Assembly (NCBI RefSeq): GCF_000426485.1
Contig: NZ_KE384530.1
Coordinates: 47,757-111,756 of the forward strand
Source of the DNA: Indolivaga capnocytophagoides DSM 22835
GTDB lineage: Bacteria > Bacteroidota > Bacteroidia > Bacteroidales > Dysgonomonadaceae
Direction: 5' to 3'
Length of the DNA: 64,000 nt
The first letter of the stretch is position 1; every line of letters begins with the position of its first letter. A program made the position numbers and the translations under genes. Positions 53,128 through 60,958 of the stretch are shown piece by piece. Under the pieces are notes generated by a model, which was given only the letters and a program-made list of their open reading frames with translations, was not told the DNA's origin and did no database searches.

Positions 53128-54228
53128 ATGAAGAGAATCTTAGATAAATTACCCTTATTCATTCTACTGTTTTCATTTCTCAATTGCAGTAGCAGTAACG
53201 ATAATTCAGATCCTGCAGAAACTGTAGTCTGCTCACCTACTGAGGTTAGCGTGGATTATAAGACAACAACACAGACTATAGATGTTGTAGCTTCGGGAGA
53301 ATGGACTGCTTACAGCAACGAGAGTTGGATCACTTGCAAACCATCGAGTTCTATAGATACTAAAGGTACAATAACGGTAACTATTGCAGCTAACTCGAGT
53401 TCTGTAGCTCGCGAAGGTTCGGTGATCGTTAAATCGGGAGCAGGTCGTACTTCTGTAGCTGTAAAACAAGCTGCAAAACCCGAAACGCCAGTCGATCCGA
53501 ATATTCAGGTTCCTGATGGTTATAAAATGGTTTGGAACGATGAGTTTGATGAAGGTACTGAACCCGGATCAGAATGGTGGTATGAAACAGGCGGCGGCGG
53601 CTGGGGCAACAACGAGTTACAAAACTATGTTGCAGCATACCAAGGTACAGAACAATTGGCAACTGTAAAGGATGGAATTCTGACTATAACTGCTAAAAAA
53701 ATAGGAGGAACAGTTTATTCGATCCGTATGAATACAAATCAAAGTTGGAAATACGGTTATTTCGAAGCTCGTCTGAAACTTCCTTCGGGAAAAGGTACAT
53801 GGCCTGCATTCTGGATGATGCCTAAAAACTTTACGGCATGGCCTGCTGACGGCGAAATAGATATAATGGAAGAAGTGGGTTACAGACCCAATTACGTTTC
53901 TTCGGCAATCCATTGTACTTCTTACAATCATACAATAGGAACAGAGAAAACAAAAGAGACATATCTCGAAACTGCTCAATCAGATTATCATGTATATGCT
54001 TTGGAATGGACAGAAGACTATATCCGTACTTATGTTGATGGCAAAGAATTATTCTACTTCGAAAACGATAAGAAAGGAAACAAAGATACATGGCCTTTTG
54101 ATGCTGCTTTTTATCTCAAGCTGAATTTGGCATGGGGTGGAAACTGGGGAGGAGCCCAAGGTGTTGATGAATCAGCATTGCCAGCCAATTATAAAATAGA
54201 CTATGTAAGGGTATTCCAAAAAAAATAA
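53128..54228 (+). CDS. BACON-GH16 endo-beta-glucanase lipoprotein
   Basis: 366 aa from the ATG at 53128, chosen because it opens a lipoprotein signal (lipidated Cys20 in FSFLNC followed by Ser-rich tether). BACON domain at about 33-115 (SVDYKTTTQTIDVVASGEWT, WITCKPSS). GH16 jelly roll at about 130-366: MVWNDEFDEG, GGGWGNNELQNYV, YFEARLKLPSGKGTWPAFWM, and the catalytic GEIDIMEEVG with E243, D245 and E248 (ExDxxE). Conserved tryptophans fit a laminarinase or mixed-linkage glucanase. It acts at the cell surface, cutting glucan for SusD/SusC. Its stop is followed by AGGTC, half of the repeat hairpin. Confidence 0.93.
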   Translation: MKRILDKLPLFILLFSFLNCSSSNDNSDPAETVVCSPTEVSVDYKTTTQTIDVVASGEWTAYSNESWITCKPSSSIDTKGTITVTIAANSSSVAREGSVIVKSGAGRTSVAVKQAAKPETPVDPNIQVPDGYKMVWNDEFDEGTEPGSEWWYETGGGGWGNNELQNYVAAYQGTEQLATVKDGILTITAKKIGGTVYSIRMNTNQSWKYGYFEARLKLPSGKGTWPAFWMMPKNFTAWPADGEIDIMEEVGYRPNYVSSAIHCTSYNHTIGTEKTKETYLETAQSDYHVYALEWTEDYIRTYVDGKELFYFENDKKGNKDTWPFDAAFYLKLNLAWGGNWGGAQGVDESALPANYKIDYVRVFQKK

Positions 54229-54278
54229 AGGTCGGAAGATACATTCGGATATTGTAAGAAAACAGGTCTGAGACCTTA
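54226..54278 (+). repeat. GGTC-hairpin repeat, short copy
   Basis: It begins TAAAGGTCGG (TAA is the GH16 stop) and ends AAACAGGTCTGAGACCTTA (hairpin 54264-54276), 18 nt before the GH3 start. The middle is shortened. Confidence 0.75.
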
Positions 54279-54296
54279 ATTTAAACAACCTAAATT

Positions 54297-56522
54297 ATGA
54301 AATTGAAACTTATAGGTATTGCCTGTTTGCTAAGTGTGGCAGCCGGTTATGCTCAGCAAGGTAATTACGAGAAGGAGATAAATGCTCTGCTCTCAAAAAT
54401 GACTTTGGAAGAGAAGATCGGACAAATGAATCAGTTAAGTTATTTCGAGACGAGCGATCAGTTACTTACTCAGATTAAAAAGGGAGAGATAGGATCTCTG
54501 TTGAATATTATAGACCCTGTAGAGGTCAACAAAGTTCAAAAAGCAGCTTTGGAAAACAGCCGTTTGGGTATTCCTTTGATTATCGGGCGTGATGTTATCC
54601 ATGGTCTGAAAACTGTATTTCCCATTCCATTGGGTCAGGCAGCGTCTTTTGACCCTCAAGTCGTAGAAGCAGGAGCGCGTGTAGCGGCAACTGAGTCTCG
54701 TGAGTTGGGTATCAACTGGACATTTGCTCCCATGTTGGATATTTCGAGAGATGCCCGTTGGGGACGTATTGCCGAAAGTTTGGGTGAAGATCCTTATCTG
54801 GCAGGTCAGCTTGGAGCAGCTATGGTGAAAGGTTTTCAGGGAAATGACTTGTCTTCACCTACATCGATAGCAGCTTGTGTGAAGCACTTTATCGGATACG
54901 GTGCTGCTGAAGGCGGTCGTGATTATAACAGTACCAACATTCCTCCTCACTTGTTGCACAATGTGTATCTGGTTCCTTTCAAAAAAGCAATAGATGCAGG
55001 TGCGGCAACATTGATGACTTCATTCAATGATAATGACGGAATACCAGCATCAGGTAACGATTATTTACTCAAAGATGTATTGCGTAAAGAATGGAAGTTC
55101 GATGGATTTGTAGTGTCTGACTGGGCTTCGATGGCGGAAATGATTCCTCACGGTTATGCGAAAGACGGAAAAGATGTTGCACGCATTTCTGCTAATGCCG
55201 GATTAGATATGGAAATGGTTAGCGGTACTTATCCGAAGTATCTGAAAGAGCTGGTACAGTCGGGACAAGTTTCTATCGCTGATATAGATAACTCTGTAAG
55301 AAATATTCTTCGAGTGAAATTCCGTCTGGGATTATTTAAAAATCCATATGTTGATACTTCTAAAGCTTCTACAATCTATTCACAATCTCATTTAGAAGAA
55401 GCTCGCAAAGCGGCTGTAGAATCTGCCATTCTGTTGAAGAATGAGGGAAGTCTGCTTCCTCTTAAAGCCAATCTGAAAGTGGCGGTTATCGGTCCTTTGG
55501 CTGACGCTCCTCATGATCAGATGGGTACATGGGTATTCGATGGAGACAAGGCACATACGGTAACTCCATTGAAAGCATTGCAGACAGAGTTTAAGAATAT
55601 AAGTTATGTGTACGAACCTGCGCTCTCGTACAGCAGAGACAAGAGTACCGCAAACTTCGAGAAAGCAAAGCAGGCAGCTGCGTCTGCTGATGTTGCGATC
55701 GTTTTTCTGGGCGAAGAATCTATCCTGTCGGGAGAGGCTCATTCTTTGTCTAATATTAATCTGATAGGTGTGCAATCTGATTTACTAAGAGAGGTCAAAA
55801 GTGCAGGCAAACCGGTTGTGTTGGTAGTGATGGCAGGTCGTCCGCTTACTATTGAGCGTGACCTGCCTTATGCTGATGCGGTGTTGTTTAATTTTCATCC
55901 CGGAACAATGGGAGGGCCTGCAATTTTTGACCTTATATACGGAAAAGCCAATCCGAGTGGAAAACTTCCTGCAACATTTGTTCGTGAAGTAGGTCAGATT
56001 CCTATGTATTATAATCATAACAATACAGGACGTCCTGCTCCGGATGGTAACGTGATGACTTTGGATCAGATTCCGGTCGAAGCAGGTCAGACATCATTGG
56101 GCAATACCTCATTTTATCTCGATTCGGGCAAAAATCCGTTATTTCCATTCGGGTATGGATTGTCGTACAGTAAGTTCGAATATTCGGGCTTAGCATTATC
56201 TTCAAACTCTATTCCGATGGGTGGAATGCTTACAGCAAGAGTCTCTATCAAAAATACAAGTTCGGTAGATGGTGTTGAAGTTGCTCAGCTTTATATCCGG
56301 GATTTAGTCGGATCTATAGCCCGTCCGGTTAAAGAACTGAAAGGATTCCAACGTGTTGCATTGAAAGCAGGTGAATCAAAAACAATTGAATTTACATTGA
56401 CTACCGACGATCTGGCTTTCTTTGGCAGGGATATGCAGAGAAAAGCCGAAGCTGGCGACTTCAAATTGTGGATAGGAACTAGTAGTGCTGAAGGTTTGGA
56501 AACAGAATTTTCAATAAAGTAA
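54297..56522 (+). CDS. GH3 beta-glucosidase
   Basis: 741 aa, signal peptide to about residue 21 (AAGYAQ). N-terminal TIM barrel with KMTLEEKIGQMNQLSYF, FAPMLDISRDARWGRIAESL and VKHFIGYGAAEGGRDYN; the nucleophile Asp275 is in GFVVSDWAS. The alpha/beta sandwich (AILLKNEGSLLPLKANLKVA, FLGEESILSGEAHSLSNINL, VMAGRPLTIE) and the C-terminal fibronectin-III-like domain (LYIRDLVGSIARPVKELKGF) follow. The order and size match BglX-type enzymes. It is a periplasmic exo-acting enzyme that releases glucose from imported oligosaccharides. It is the last gene of the beta-glucan unit and is followed by a strong terminator. Confidence 0.95.
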   Translation: MKLKLIGIACLLSVAAGYAQQGNYEKEINALLSKMTLEEKIGQMNQLSYFETSDQLLTQIKKGEIGSLLNIIDPVEVNKVQKAALENSRLGIPLIIGRDVIHGLKTVFPIPLGQAASFDPQVVEAGARVAATESRELGINWTFAPMLDISRDARWGRIAESLGEDPYLAGQLGAAMVKGFQGNDLSSPTSIAACVKHFIGYGAAEGGRDYNSTNIPPHLLHNVYLVPFKKAIDAGAATLMTSFNDNDGIPASGNDYLLKDVLRKEWKFDGFVVSDWASMAEMIPHGYAKDGKDVARISANAGLDMEMVSGTYPKYLKELVQSGQVSIADIDNSVRNILRVKFRLGLFKNPYVDTSKASTIYSQSHLEEARKAAVESAILLKNEGSLLPLKANLKVAVIGPLADAPHDQMGTWVFDGDKAHTVTPLKALQTEFKNISYVYEPALSYSRDKSTANFEKAKQAAASADVAIVFLGEESILSGEAHSLSNINLIGVQSDLLREVKSAGKPVVLVVMAGRPLTIERDLPYADAVLFNFHPGTMGGPAIFDLIYGKANPSGKLPATFVREVGQIPMYYNHNNTGRPAPDGNVMTLDQIPVEAGQTSLGNTSFYLDSGKNPLFPFGYGLSYSKFEYSGLALSSNSIPMGGMLTARVSIKNTSSVDGVEVAQLYIRDLVGSIARPVKELKGFQRVALKAGESKTIEFTLTTDDLAFFGRDMQRKAEAGDFKLWIGTSSAEGLETEFSIK

Positions 56523-56571
56523 AAAACAAGTCTCCTTTCATCAGGAGTATGTAGTATTAGGTTAGAAAGGT

Positions 56572-56610
56572 AGCCGGAAGTTATATTTATATAGCTTCCG
56601 GCTTTTGTTT
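56572..56610 (+). terminator. Rho-independent terminator after GH3
   Basis: AGCCGGAAG (56572-56580) pairs with CTTCCGGCT (56595-56603). The stem extends inward through TTATA/TATAG (one wobble), and TTTGTTTT follows. Confidence 0.9.
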
Positions 56611-56760
56611 TACAACTGTCAATATTAAAAGGAATAGCGGTTGTTTTCTTTGTAAATGCATATAAACCAATAAGACCTTAAAAAATATAAAAAAGAATAA
56701 GTGTGTCATTTTTCAAAGTATCTAAATCAAATAAAACAATATGAGTGTAGAGTGAAACAT

Positions 56761-56768
56761 TACTTTTG
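56761..56768 (+). promoter_or_regulatory. -7 box before the rhamnose genes
   Basis: TACTTTTG is an exact TAnnTTTG. Transcription would start near 56775, right at the GGTC hairpin. A -33 TTTG is not seen at the usual distance. The rest of the 303-nt gap upstream holds only the GH3 terminator and AT-rich sequence. Confidence 0.4.
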
Positions 56769-56775
56769 CTACATC

Positions 56776-56806
56776 TAAGGTCTAAGACCTCTTTGTTACT
56801 TTAAAT
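56776..56806 (-). repeat. GGTC-hairpin repeat, short copy, reverse
   Basis: TAAGGTCTAAGACCTC (hairpin 56778-56790), then TTTGTTACTTTA: the two repeat ends joined, as in the copy at 51647. It ends 20 nt before the kinase start. Confidence 0.72.
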
Positions 56807-56825
56807 TCCAGATCTAAACCGAGAC

Positions 56826-58304
56826 ATGAAAAATATACATCACTTTTTTGCATTTGACTTAGGCGCAACAAGCGGACGTTCTATTTTAGCTACTATCCAA
56901 AATGATAAATTAGAGCTGAAAGAACTCACTCGTTTTCCCAATAAGATAATACGTATACACGATAAATATTATTGGGATATATACGCATTGTTCGATGAGC
57001 TGAAAAACGGACTGAAAGCAGTAGCGTCTCAAGGTATAAAAATAGATGCTATAGGCATAGATACATGGGGGGTAGATTTTGTTTATCTCGGAAAAGACGG
57101 TGCTATCTTGGGGCAACCCCGTTCATACCGAGATCCGTATACAGAAGGTATGCCCGAAGAATATTTTAAGATTATATCTAAAAAAGAAGTTTATGATTCA
57201 ACAGGAATTCAGATAATGAATTTCAACTCTATATTCCAACTATTTGCAGCAAAAAAAGAAAAATCGTCAGCTTTGGAAGCAGCTGTTGATGTTCTTTTCA
57301 TGCCGGATGCTTTTTCGTATTTACTCACAGGCAAAAAGGTTTGCGAATATACAATTGCATCAACATCACAACTTGTAAATCCGAGGACAAAGAATTTCGA
57401 AGCTAAATTATTCGACGCTATGGGTATAAGTCCATCGTTGATGCAGCCTATTGTAATGCCTGGCGAAGTAATCGGCTATGTAACAGATAGTGTGATGAAA
57501 GAATGTGGAATAGATAAAGTTCCTGTGATTGCGGTTGCAGGTCATGATACGGGTTCGGCTGTAGCTGCTGTTCCTGCAGAAAACGAAAATTTTGCTTATC
57601 TGAGTTCGGGTACATGGTCGTTAATGGGGATTGAGGTGAAAGATCCTATTATAACAAATGAATCTTTTGAACTGAATTTTACCAACGAAGGAGGAGTAAA
57701 CGGTACAACTCGTTTCTTGAAAAATATCACAGGAATGTGGCTTCTCGAGCAATGTCGTAAAGAATGGGAACTTGTCGGACAAAAATATACATATCCTGAG
57801 ATTGTAGCTTTGTCCAACTCTGTTGAGGGATTCCGTTCGATGATTGACCCGGATGATGCTTCGTTTGCCAATCCCGAAAGTATGACTGAGGCTATTGCAG
57901 TATATTGTTGTAAAACAGGGCAACAGTCGCCTGCAAGTCATGCCGAATTTATCCGTTGTATATTCGATAGTCTGGCTCTTAAGTATCGATTTGTATTGGG
58001 TTGTCTGCAAAAGGTAGCCCCATTCAAAATAGAAAAACTACATGTGATTGGCGGTGGCTCTCAAAATAAATTGCTCAATCAGGCAACAGCCAATTCTATC
58101 GGTATACCAGTTGTTGCGGGTCCATCCGAAGCAACTGCTATCGGTAATGTTATGATACAGGCAAAAGGAGCAGGATTGATAGATTCTTTACAAGATATTC
58201 GTAAAGTAATTAGTAATTCAGTGACTCCCGAAGTGTTTGAACCTCAGGATACAGAGTTGTGGAATGAGGCCTATAACCGATTCTTCTTATTATTGAAGAA
58301 ATAA
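56826..58304 (+). CDS. rhaB: Rhamnulokinase
   Basis: 492 aa, cytoplasmic. FGGY-family kinase that phosphorylates L-rhamnulose to rhamnulose-1-phosphate. Visible: the phosphate loop FAFDLGATSGRS at the N-terminus, IGIDTWGVDFVYLGKDG near 78 with the substrate-binding Asp, VAGHDTGSAVAAVP near 236, SSGTWSLMGIE near 260, and the second ATP-site block VIGGGSQNKLLNQATANS near 410. The length is normal for RhaB (also named RhaK in Bacteroides). It is first in the order kinase, isomerase, transporter, aldolase, which is the usual Bacteroides arrangement. A GGTC-hairpin copy lies in its leader and in every gap of the cluster. Confidence 0.95.
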   Translation: MKNIHHFFAFDLGATSGRSILATIQNDKLELKELTRFPNKIIRIHDKYYWDIYALFDELKNGLKAVASQGIKIDAIGIDTWGVDFVYLGKDGAILGQPRSYRDPYTEGMPEEYFKIISKKEVYDSTGIQIMNFNSIFQLFAAKKEKSSALEAAVDVLFMPDAFSYLLTGKKVCEYTIASTSQLVNPRTKNFEAKLFDAMGISPSLMQPIVMPGEVIGYVTDSVMKECGIDKVPVIAVAGHDTGSAVAAVPAENENFAYLSSGTWSLMGIEVKDPIITNESFELNFTNEGGVNGTTRFLKNITGMWLLEQCRKEWELVGQKYTYPEIVALSNSVEGFRSMIDPDDASFANPESMTEAIAVYCCKTGQQSPASHAEFIRCIFDSLALKYRFVLGCLQKVAPFKIEKLHVIGGGSQNKLLNQATANSIGIPVVAGPSEATAIGNVMIQAKGAGLIDSLQDIRKVISNSVTPEVFEPQDTELWNEAYNRFFLLLKK

Positions 58305-58307
58305 TAG

Positions 58308-58362
58308 TAAGTAACAAGATTAAATTTTTTACAAACAAAATAATAAATAGGTCTGAGACCTT
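58308..58362 (+). repeat. GGTC-hairpin repeat, short copy, forward
   Basis: TAAGTAACAAGATTAAATTT at the start and AATAAATAGGTCTGAGACCT at the end (hairpin 58349-58361), with the middle missing. A further half-arm (GTGACCTTAA) follows. It lies 31 nt before the isomerase start. Confidence 0.8.
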
Positions 58363-58393
58363 CTTGTGACCTTAACCTCTAAATAATAAAATC

Positions 58394-59653
58394 ATGAGTA
58401 AATCTGAATTAGTTCAAAAGTCATTTGAAATAGCAAAAGAACGTTACGCTGCAGTAGGTGTAGATGTAGAACAAGCATTGAAAAATCTTCAGAAGTTATC
58501 AATTTCGCTGCATTGCTGGCAAACTGATGATGTGGTAGGTTTCGAAACATTAGGAAACCAAGGTGGAAGCGGTATTCAGGCGACAGGAAACTATCCCGGA
58601 CGTGCAAGAAATATCGGAGAAGTACAGGCTGATATAGAAGAAGTGTTGACTCATATCGGAGGTACTCACCGTTTCAACCTGCATGCTATTTATGGTGATT
58701 TTGGAGGTAAACCTGTAGACCGTGATCAAATAGAGCCTTCTCACTTTACCGGATGGATGCAATGGGCTAAGGAAAAGAATTTGAAGATTGATTTCAATTC
58801 AAGTTCTTTCGGTCATCCAAAAAGCGGTGATTTGACTTTGGCTAATCCTGATAAAGCTATCCGTGATTTTTGGATCGAGCATACAAAACGCAGCCGTGCT
58901 ATTTCGGAAGCAATCGGTAAATTCCAGAACGATCCATGTATCATGAACTTATGGATTCATGACGGGATGAAAGATTTGACAGTGAACCGTTTGAAATACC
59001 GTCAGATTTTGGAACAATCTCTGGATGACATTTTTGCAACAGAATATAAAAATATGAAAGACTGTATCGAGTCTAAGCTATTCGGTATTGCTCTTGAAAG
59101 TTATACCGTTGGTTCTCATGACTTCTATTTGGGTTATGGCGCTAAGAAACAAAAAATAGTAACTCTTGATACCGGTCACTTCCACTTAACTGAAAGTGTT
59201 GCTGACAAGATTTCTTCTCTGCTTCTTTTCACTCCCGAAATTATGCTTCATGTGAGCCGTCCTGTACGTTGGGATTCTGACCACGTAGTAACTCTTAACG
59301 AAGATACTATCGAATTGGCTAGAGAAATTGTACGTGCTGATGCTCTTGACAGAGTGCACGTAGGTCTTGACTTCTTTGATGCTTCTATCAACCGTATCGG
59401 TGCTTATGTAATCGGGGTACGTGCAACACAAAAAGCATTCTTGCAAGGATTTCTTGAACCGCTTGCACAACTTCGTGAGTATGAAGCAAACGGTCAGTAC
59501 TTTGAAAGATTGGCATTGTTGGAAGAAGCGAAGAGCCTTCCTTGGAATGCTGTTTGGGATTATTTCTGCTTGTCAAGCAATGTCGAAGTAGGCGAAGACT
59601 TTATTCCTGCTGTTCAGAAGTATGAAAAAAATGTAACATCTAAGAGATCATAA
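58394..59653 (+). CDS. rhaA: L-rhamnose isomerase
   Basis: 419 aa, the same length as the well-known enterobacterial enzyme, cytoplasmic, no signal peptide. It converts L-rhamnose to L-rhamnulose. Recognisable stretches: LSISLHCWQTDDVVGFE near 37, HRFNLHAIYGDFGG near 92, FNSSSFGHPKSGDLTLANPD near 135, NLWIHDGMKDLTVNRL near 184, and the metal-site region VTLDTGHFHLTESVADK and FMLHVSRPVRWDSDHVV-like stretch near 265-300. Then comes GLDFFDASINRIGAYVIG near 325. It acts between mutarotase and rhamnulokinase. (Also named RhaI in Bacteroides.). Confidence 0.96.
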   Translation: MSKSELVQKSFEIAKERYAAVGVDVEQALKNLQKLSISLHCWQTDDVVGFETLGNQGGSGIQATGNYPGRARNIGEVQADIEEVLTHIGGTHRFNLHAIYGDFGGKPVDRDQIEPSHFTGWMQWAKEKNLKIDFNSSSFGHPKSGDLTLANPDKAIRDFWIEHTKRSRAISEAIGKFQNDPCIMNLWIHDGMKDLTVNRLKYRQILEQSLDDIFATEYKNMKDCIESKLFGIALESYTVGSHDFYLGYGAKKQKIVTLDTGHFHLTESVADKISSLLLFTPEIMLHVSRPVRWDSDHVVTLNEDTIELAREIVRADALDRVHVGLDFFDASINRIGAYVIGVRATQKAFLQGFLEPLAQLREYEANGQYFERLALLEEAKSLPWNAVWDYFCLSSNVEVGEDFIPAVQKYEKNVTSKRS

Positions 59654-59668
59654 ATTATGTGCAAATCG

Positions 59669-59735
59669 GCTTGCAGCGGGTATAACTTACCATGGTTAAT
59701 TTAATTCAACAAATAACCCCGTTGCAAGCTATTTT
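59669..59735 (+). terminator. Hairpin between isomerase and transporter genes
   Basis: GCTTGCAGCGGG (59669-59680) pairs over 12 bp (one G-T wobble) with CCCGTTGCAAGC (59718-59729). The loop is 37 nt and TATTTTC follows. It is probably a terminator or attenuator inside the rha cluster, which would reduce transcription into rhaT unless rhaT has its own start. Confidence 0.6.
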
Positions 59736-59742
59736 CTATATA

Positions 59743-59835
59743 TAAGTAACAGAAAGTATTTAATGATGTGCTTTAAAGCGATAACCGGCTATTGGTGTTA
59801 TGCTTGCAAAGTCAATAAAAAGGTCTGAGACCTTA
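59743..59835 (+). repeat. GGTC-hairpin repeat, best full copy, forward
   Basis: TAAGTAACAGAAAGTATTTA, ATGATGTGCTTTAAAGCGAT, AACCGGCTATTGGTGTTATG, CTTGCAAAGTCAATAAAA, AGGTCTGAGACCTTA, given in consecutive pieces. Hairpin 59821-59833. It is useful as a reference copy and ends 12 nt before the rhaT start. Confidence 0.88.
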
Positions 59836-59847
59836 AAAAATCTATCT

Positions 59848-60879
59848 ATGAATACAATTATAGGACTGATAATAATAGCTCTGGGCAGCTTTGGTCAATC
59901 AAGTTCCTACGTGCCAATCAAAAAAATCAAAAGTTGGTCGTGGGAATCTTTTTGGTTAGTACAAGGTGTGTTTGCATGGCTGGTTTTTCCCTTGTTAGGA
60001 GCTTTGCTTGCCATTCCCGAAGGGCAAAGCCTTTTTGATCTTTGGGGTTCGGGCGGAGCGTTCAATGCAATGTTTTTTGGTGTCTTGTGGGGAGTCGGAG
60101 GACTTACTTTTGGATTAAGCATGCGGTTTCTGGGAGTAGCTCTCGGACAAAGTATCTCATTGGGTACATGTGCCGCCTTTGGTACATTATTTCCGGCCTT
60201 ATTTGCCGGAACAGATTTGTTTCAGGGCGAAGGGTTAATGCTGTTGATAGGTGTGGCGATCACCATAGCTGGTATAGCTATTATCGGGTATGCTGGCAGC
60301 CTTCGGTCCAAGAATATGACTGAAGAAGAAAAAAGAGCAGCTGTAAAAGATTTCGCTTTGACAAAAGGTCTTCTGGTGGCTTTACTTGCCGGTGTGATGA
60401 GTGCTTGTTTTGCTTTAGGGCTTGCAGCCGGAGCTCCGATTAAGGAAGCTGCTCTGGCCGGAGGTGTTAAACCTCTTTATGCAGGTCTGCCTGTTATTTT
60501 CTTGGTAACTTTAGGCGGATTCTTTACTAATGCCATCTATTGCCTTCAGCAGAACGTAAAGAACAATACGATAAAAGAATATACATCTGTTGATTCGGGA
60601 ACGTTGGTGAACAATATTCTGTTCTGTGCGTTAGCAGGAGGATTATGGTACTCTCAGTTCTTTGGCTTGGAGATGGGTAAGAGTTTCCTAACAGAGAGCC
60701 CTGTATTGCTTGCTTTCTCATGGAGTATACTGATGTCTCTCAATGTATTGTTCAGTAATGTCTGGGGTATCGTTCTAAAAGAGTGGAAAGGAGTAGGTAG
60801 TAAGACAATCGGCATACTTGTATTAGGATTGGTTGTGCTTATTTCATCCATTATTGTGGTGGCAATGTCGCAGCAATAA
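59848..60879 (+). CDS. rhaT: L-rhamnose/proton symporter
   Basis: 343 aa from the ATG at 59848; an upstream in-frame ATG would run through the repeat. Ten hydrophobic segments, including IIGLIIIALGSFGQSSSYVP at the N-terminus, GVLWGVGGLTFGLSMRFLGV, GQSISLGTCAAFGTLFPALF, and SILMSLNVLFSNVWGIVLKE near the end, match the RhaT family (DMT-like). KIKSWSWESFWLVQG after the first helix is characteristic. It takes rhamnose from periplasm to cytoplasm with a cation. The TAA stop starts another GGTC hairpin. Confidence 0.95.
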   Translation: MNTIIGLIIIALGSFGQSSSYVPIKKIKSWSWESFWLVQGVFAWLVFPLLGALLAIPEGQSLFDLWGSGGAFNAMFFGVLWGVGGLTFGLSMRFLGVALGQSISLGTCAAFGTLFPALFAGTDLFQGEGLMLLIGVAITIAGIAIIGYAGSLRSKNMTEEEKRAAVKDFALTKGLLVALLAGVMSACFALGLAAGAPIKEAALAGGVKPLYAGLPVIFLVTLGGFFTNAIYCLQQNVKNNTIKEYTSVDSGTLVNNILFCALAGGLWYSQFFGLEMGKSFLTESPVLLAFSWSILMSLNVLFSNVWGIVLKEWKGVGSKTIGILVLGLVVLISSIIVVAMSQQ

Positions 60880-60936
60880 AGGTCATAGACCCCTTTGTAT
60901 AAATCTTCGAAAAATAATAAAAGGTCATAGACCTTA
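60877..60936. repeat. Paired GGTC hairpins between transporter and aldolase
   Basis: Two hairpins face each other: TAAAGGTCATAGACCCC (60877-60893, its TAA is the rhaT stop) and AAAAGGTCATAGACCTTA (60919-60936). They are separated by 25 nt of AT-rich sequence. The second ends 22 nt before the aldolase start. Both loops are ATA rather than TGA. Confidence 0.75.
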
Positions 60937-60958
60937 AAATAATAGTTATAAATATATT

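Noticed and set aside
4862..60935. GGTC-N3-GACC as a simple rhamnose-regulator operator
   Set aside because: Copies also lie between convergent genes and beside beta-glucan, phosphodiesterase and regulator genes, and they belong to a longer conserved repeat, so a pathway-specific operator does not explain them.
4861..60936. Recurring GGTCTGAGACC as a CRISPR array
   Set aside because: The copies are kilobases apart, in both orientations and of unequal length, with no regular spacers and no cas genes.
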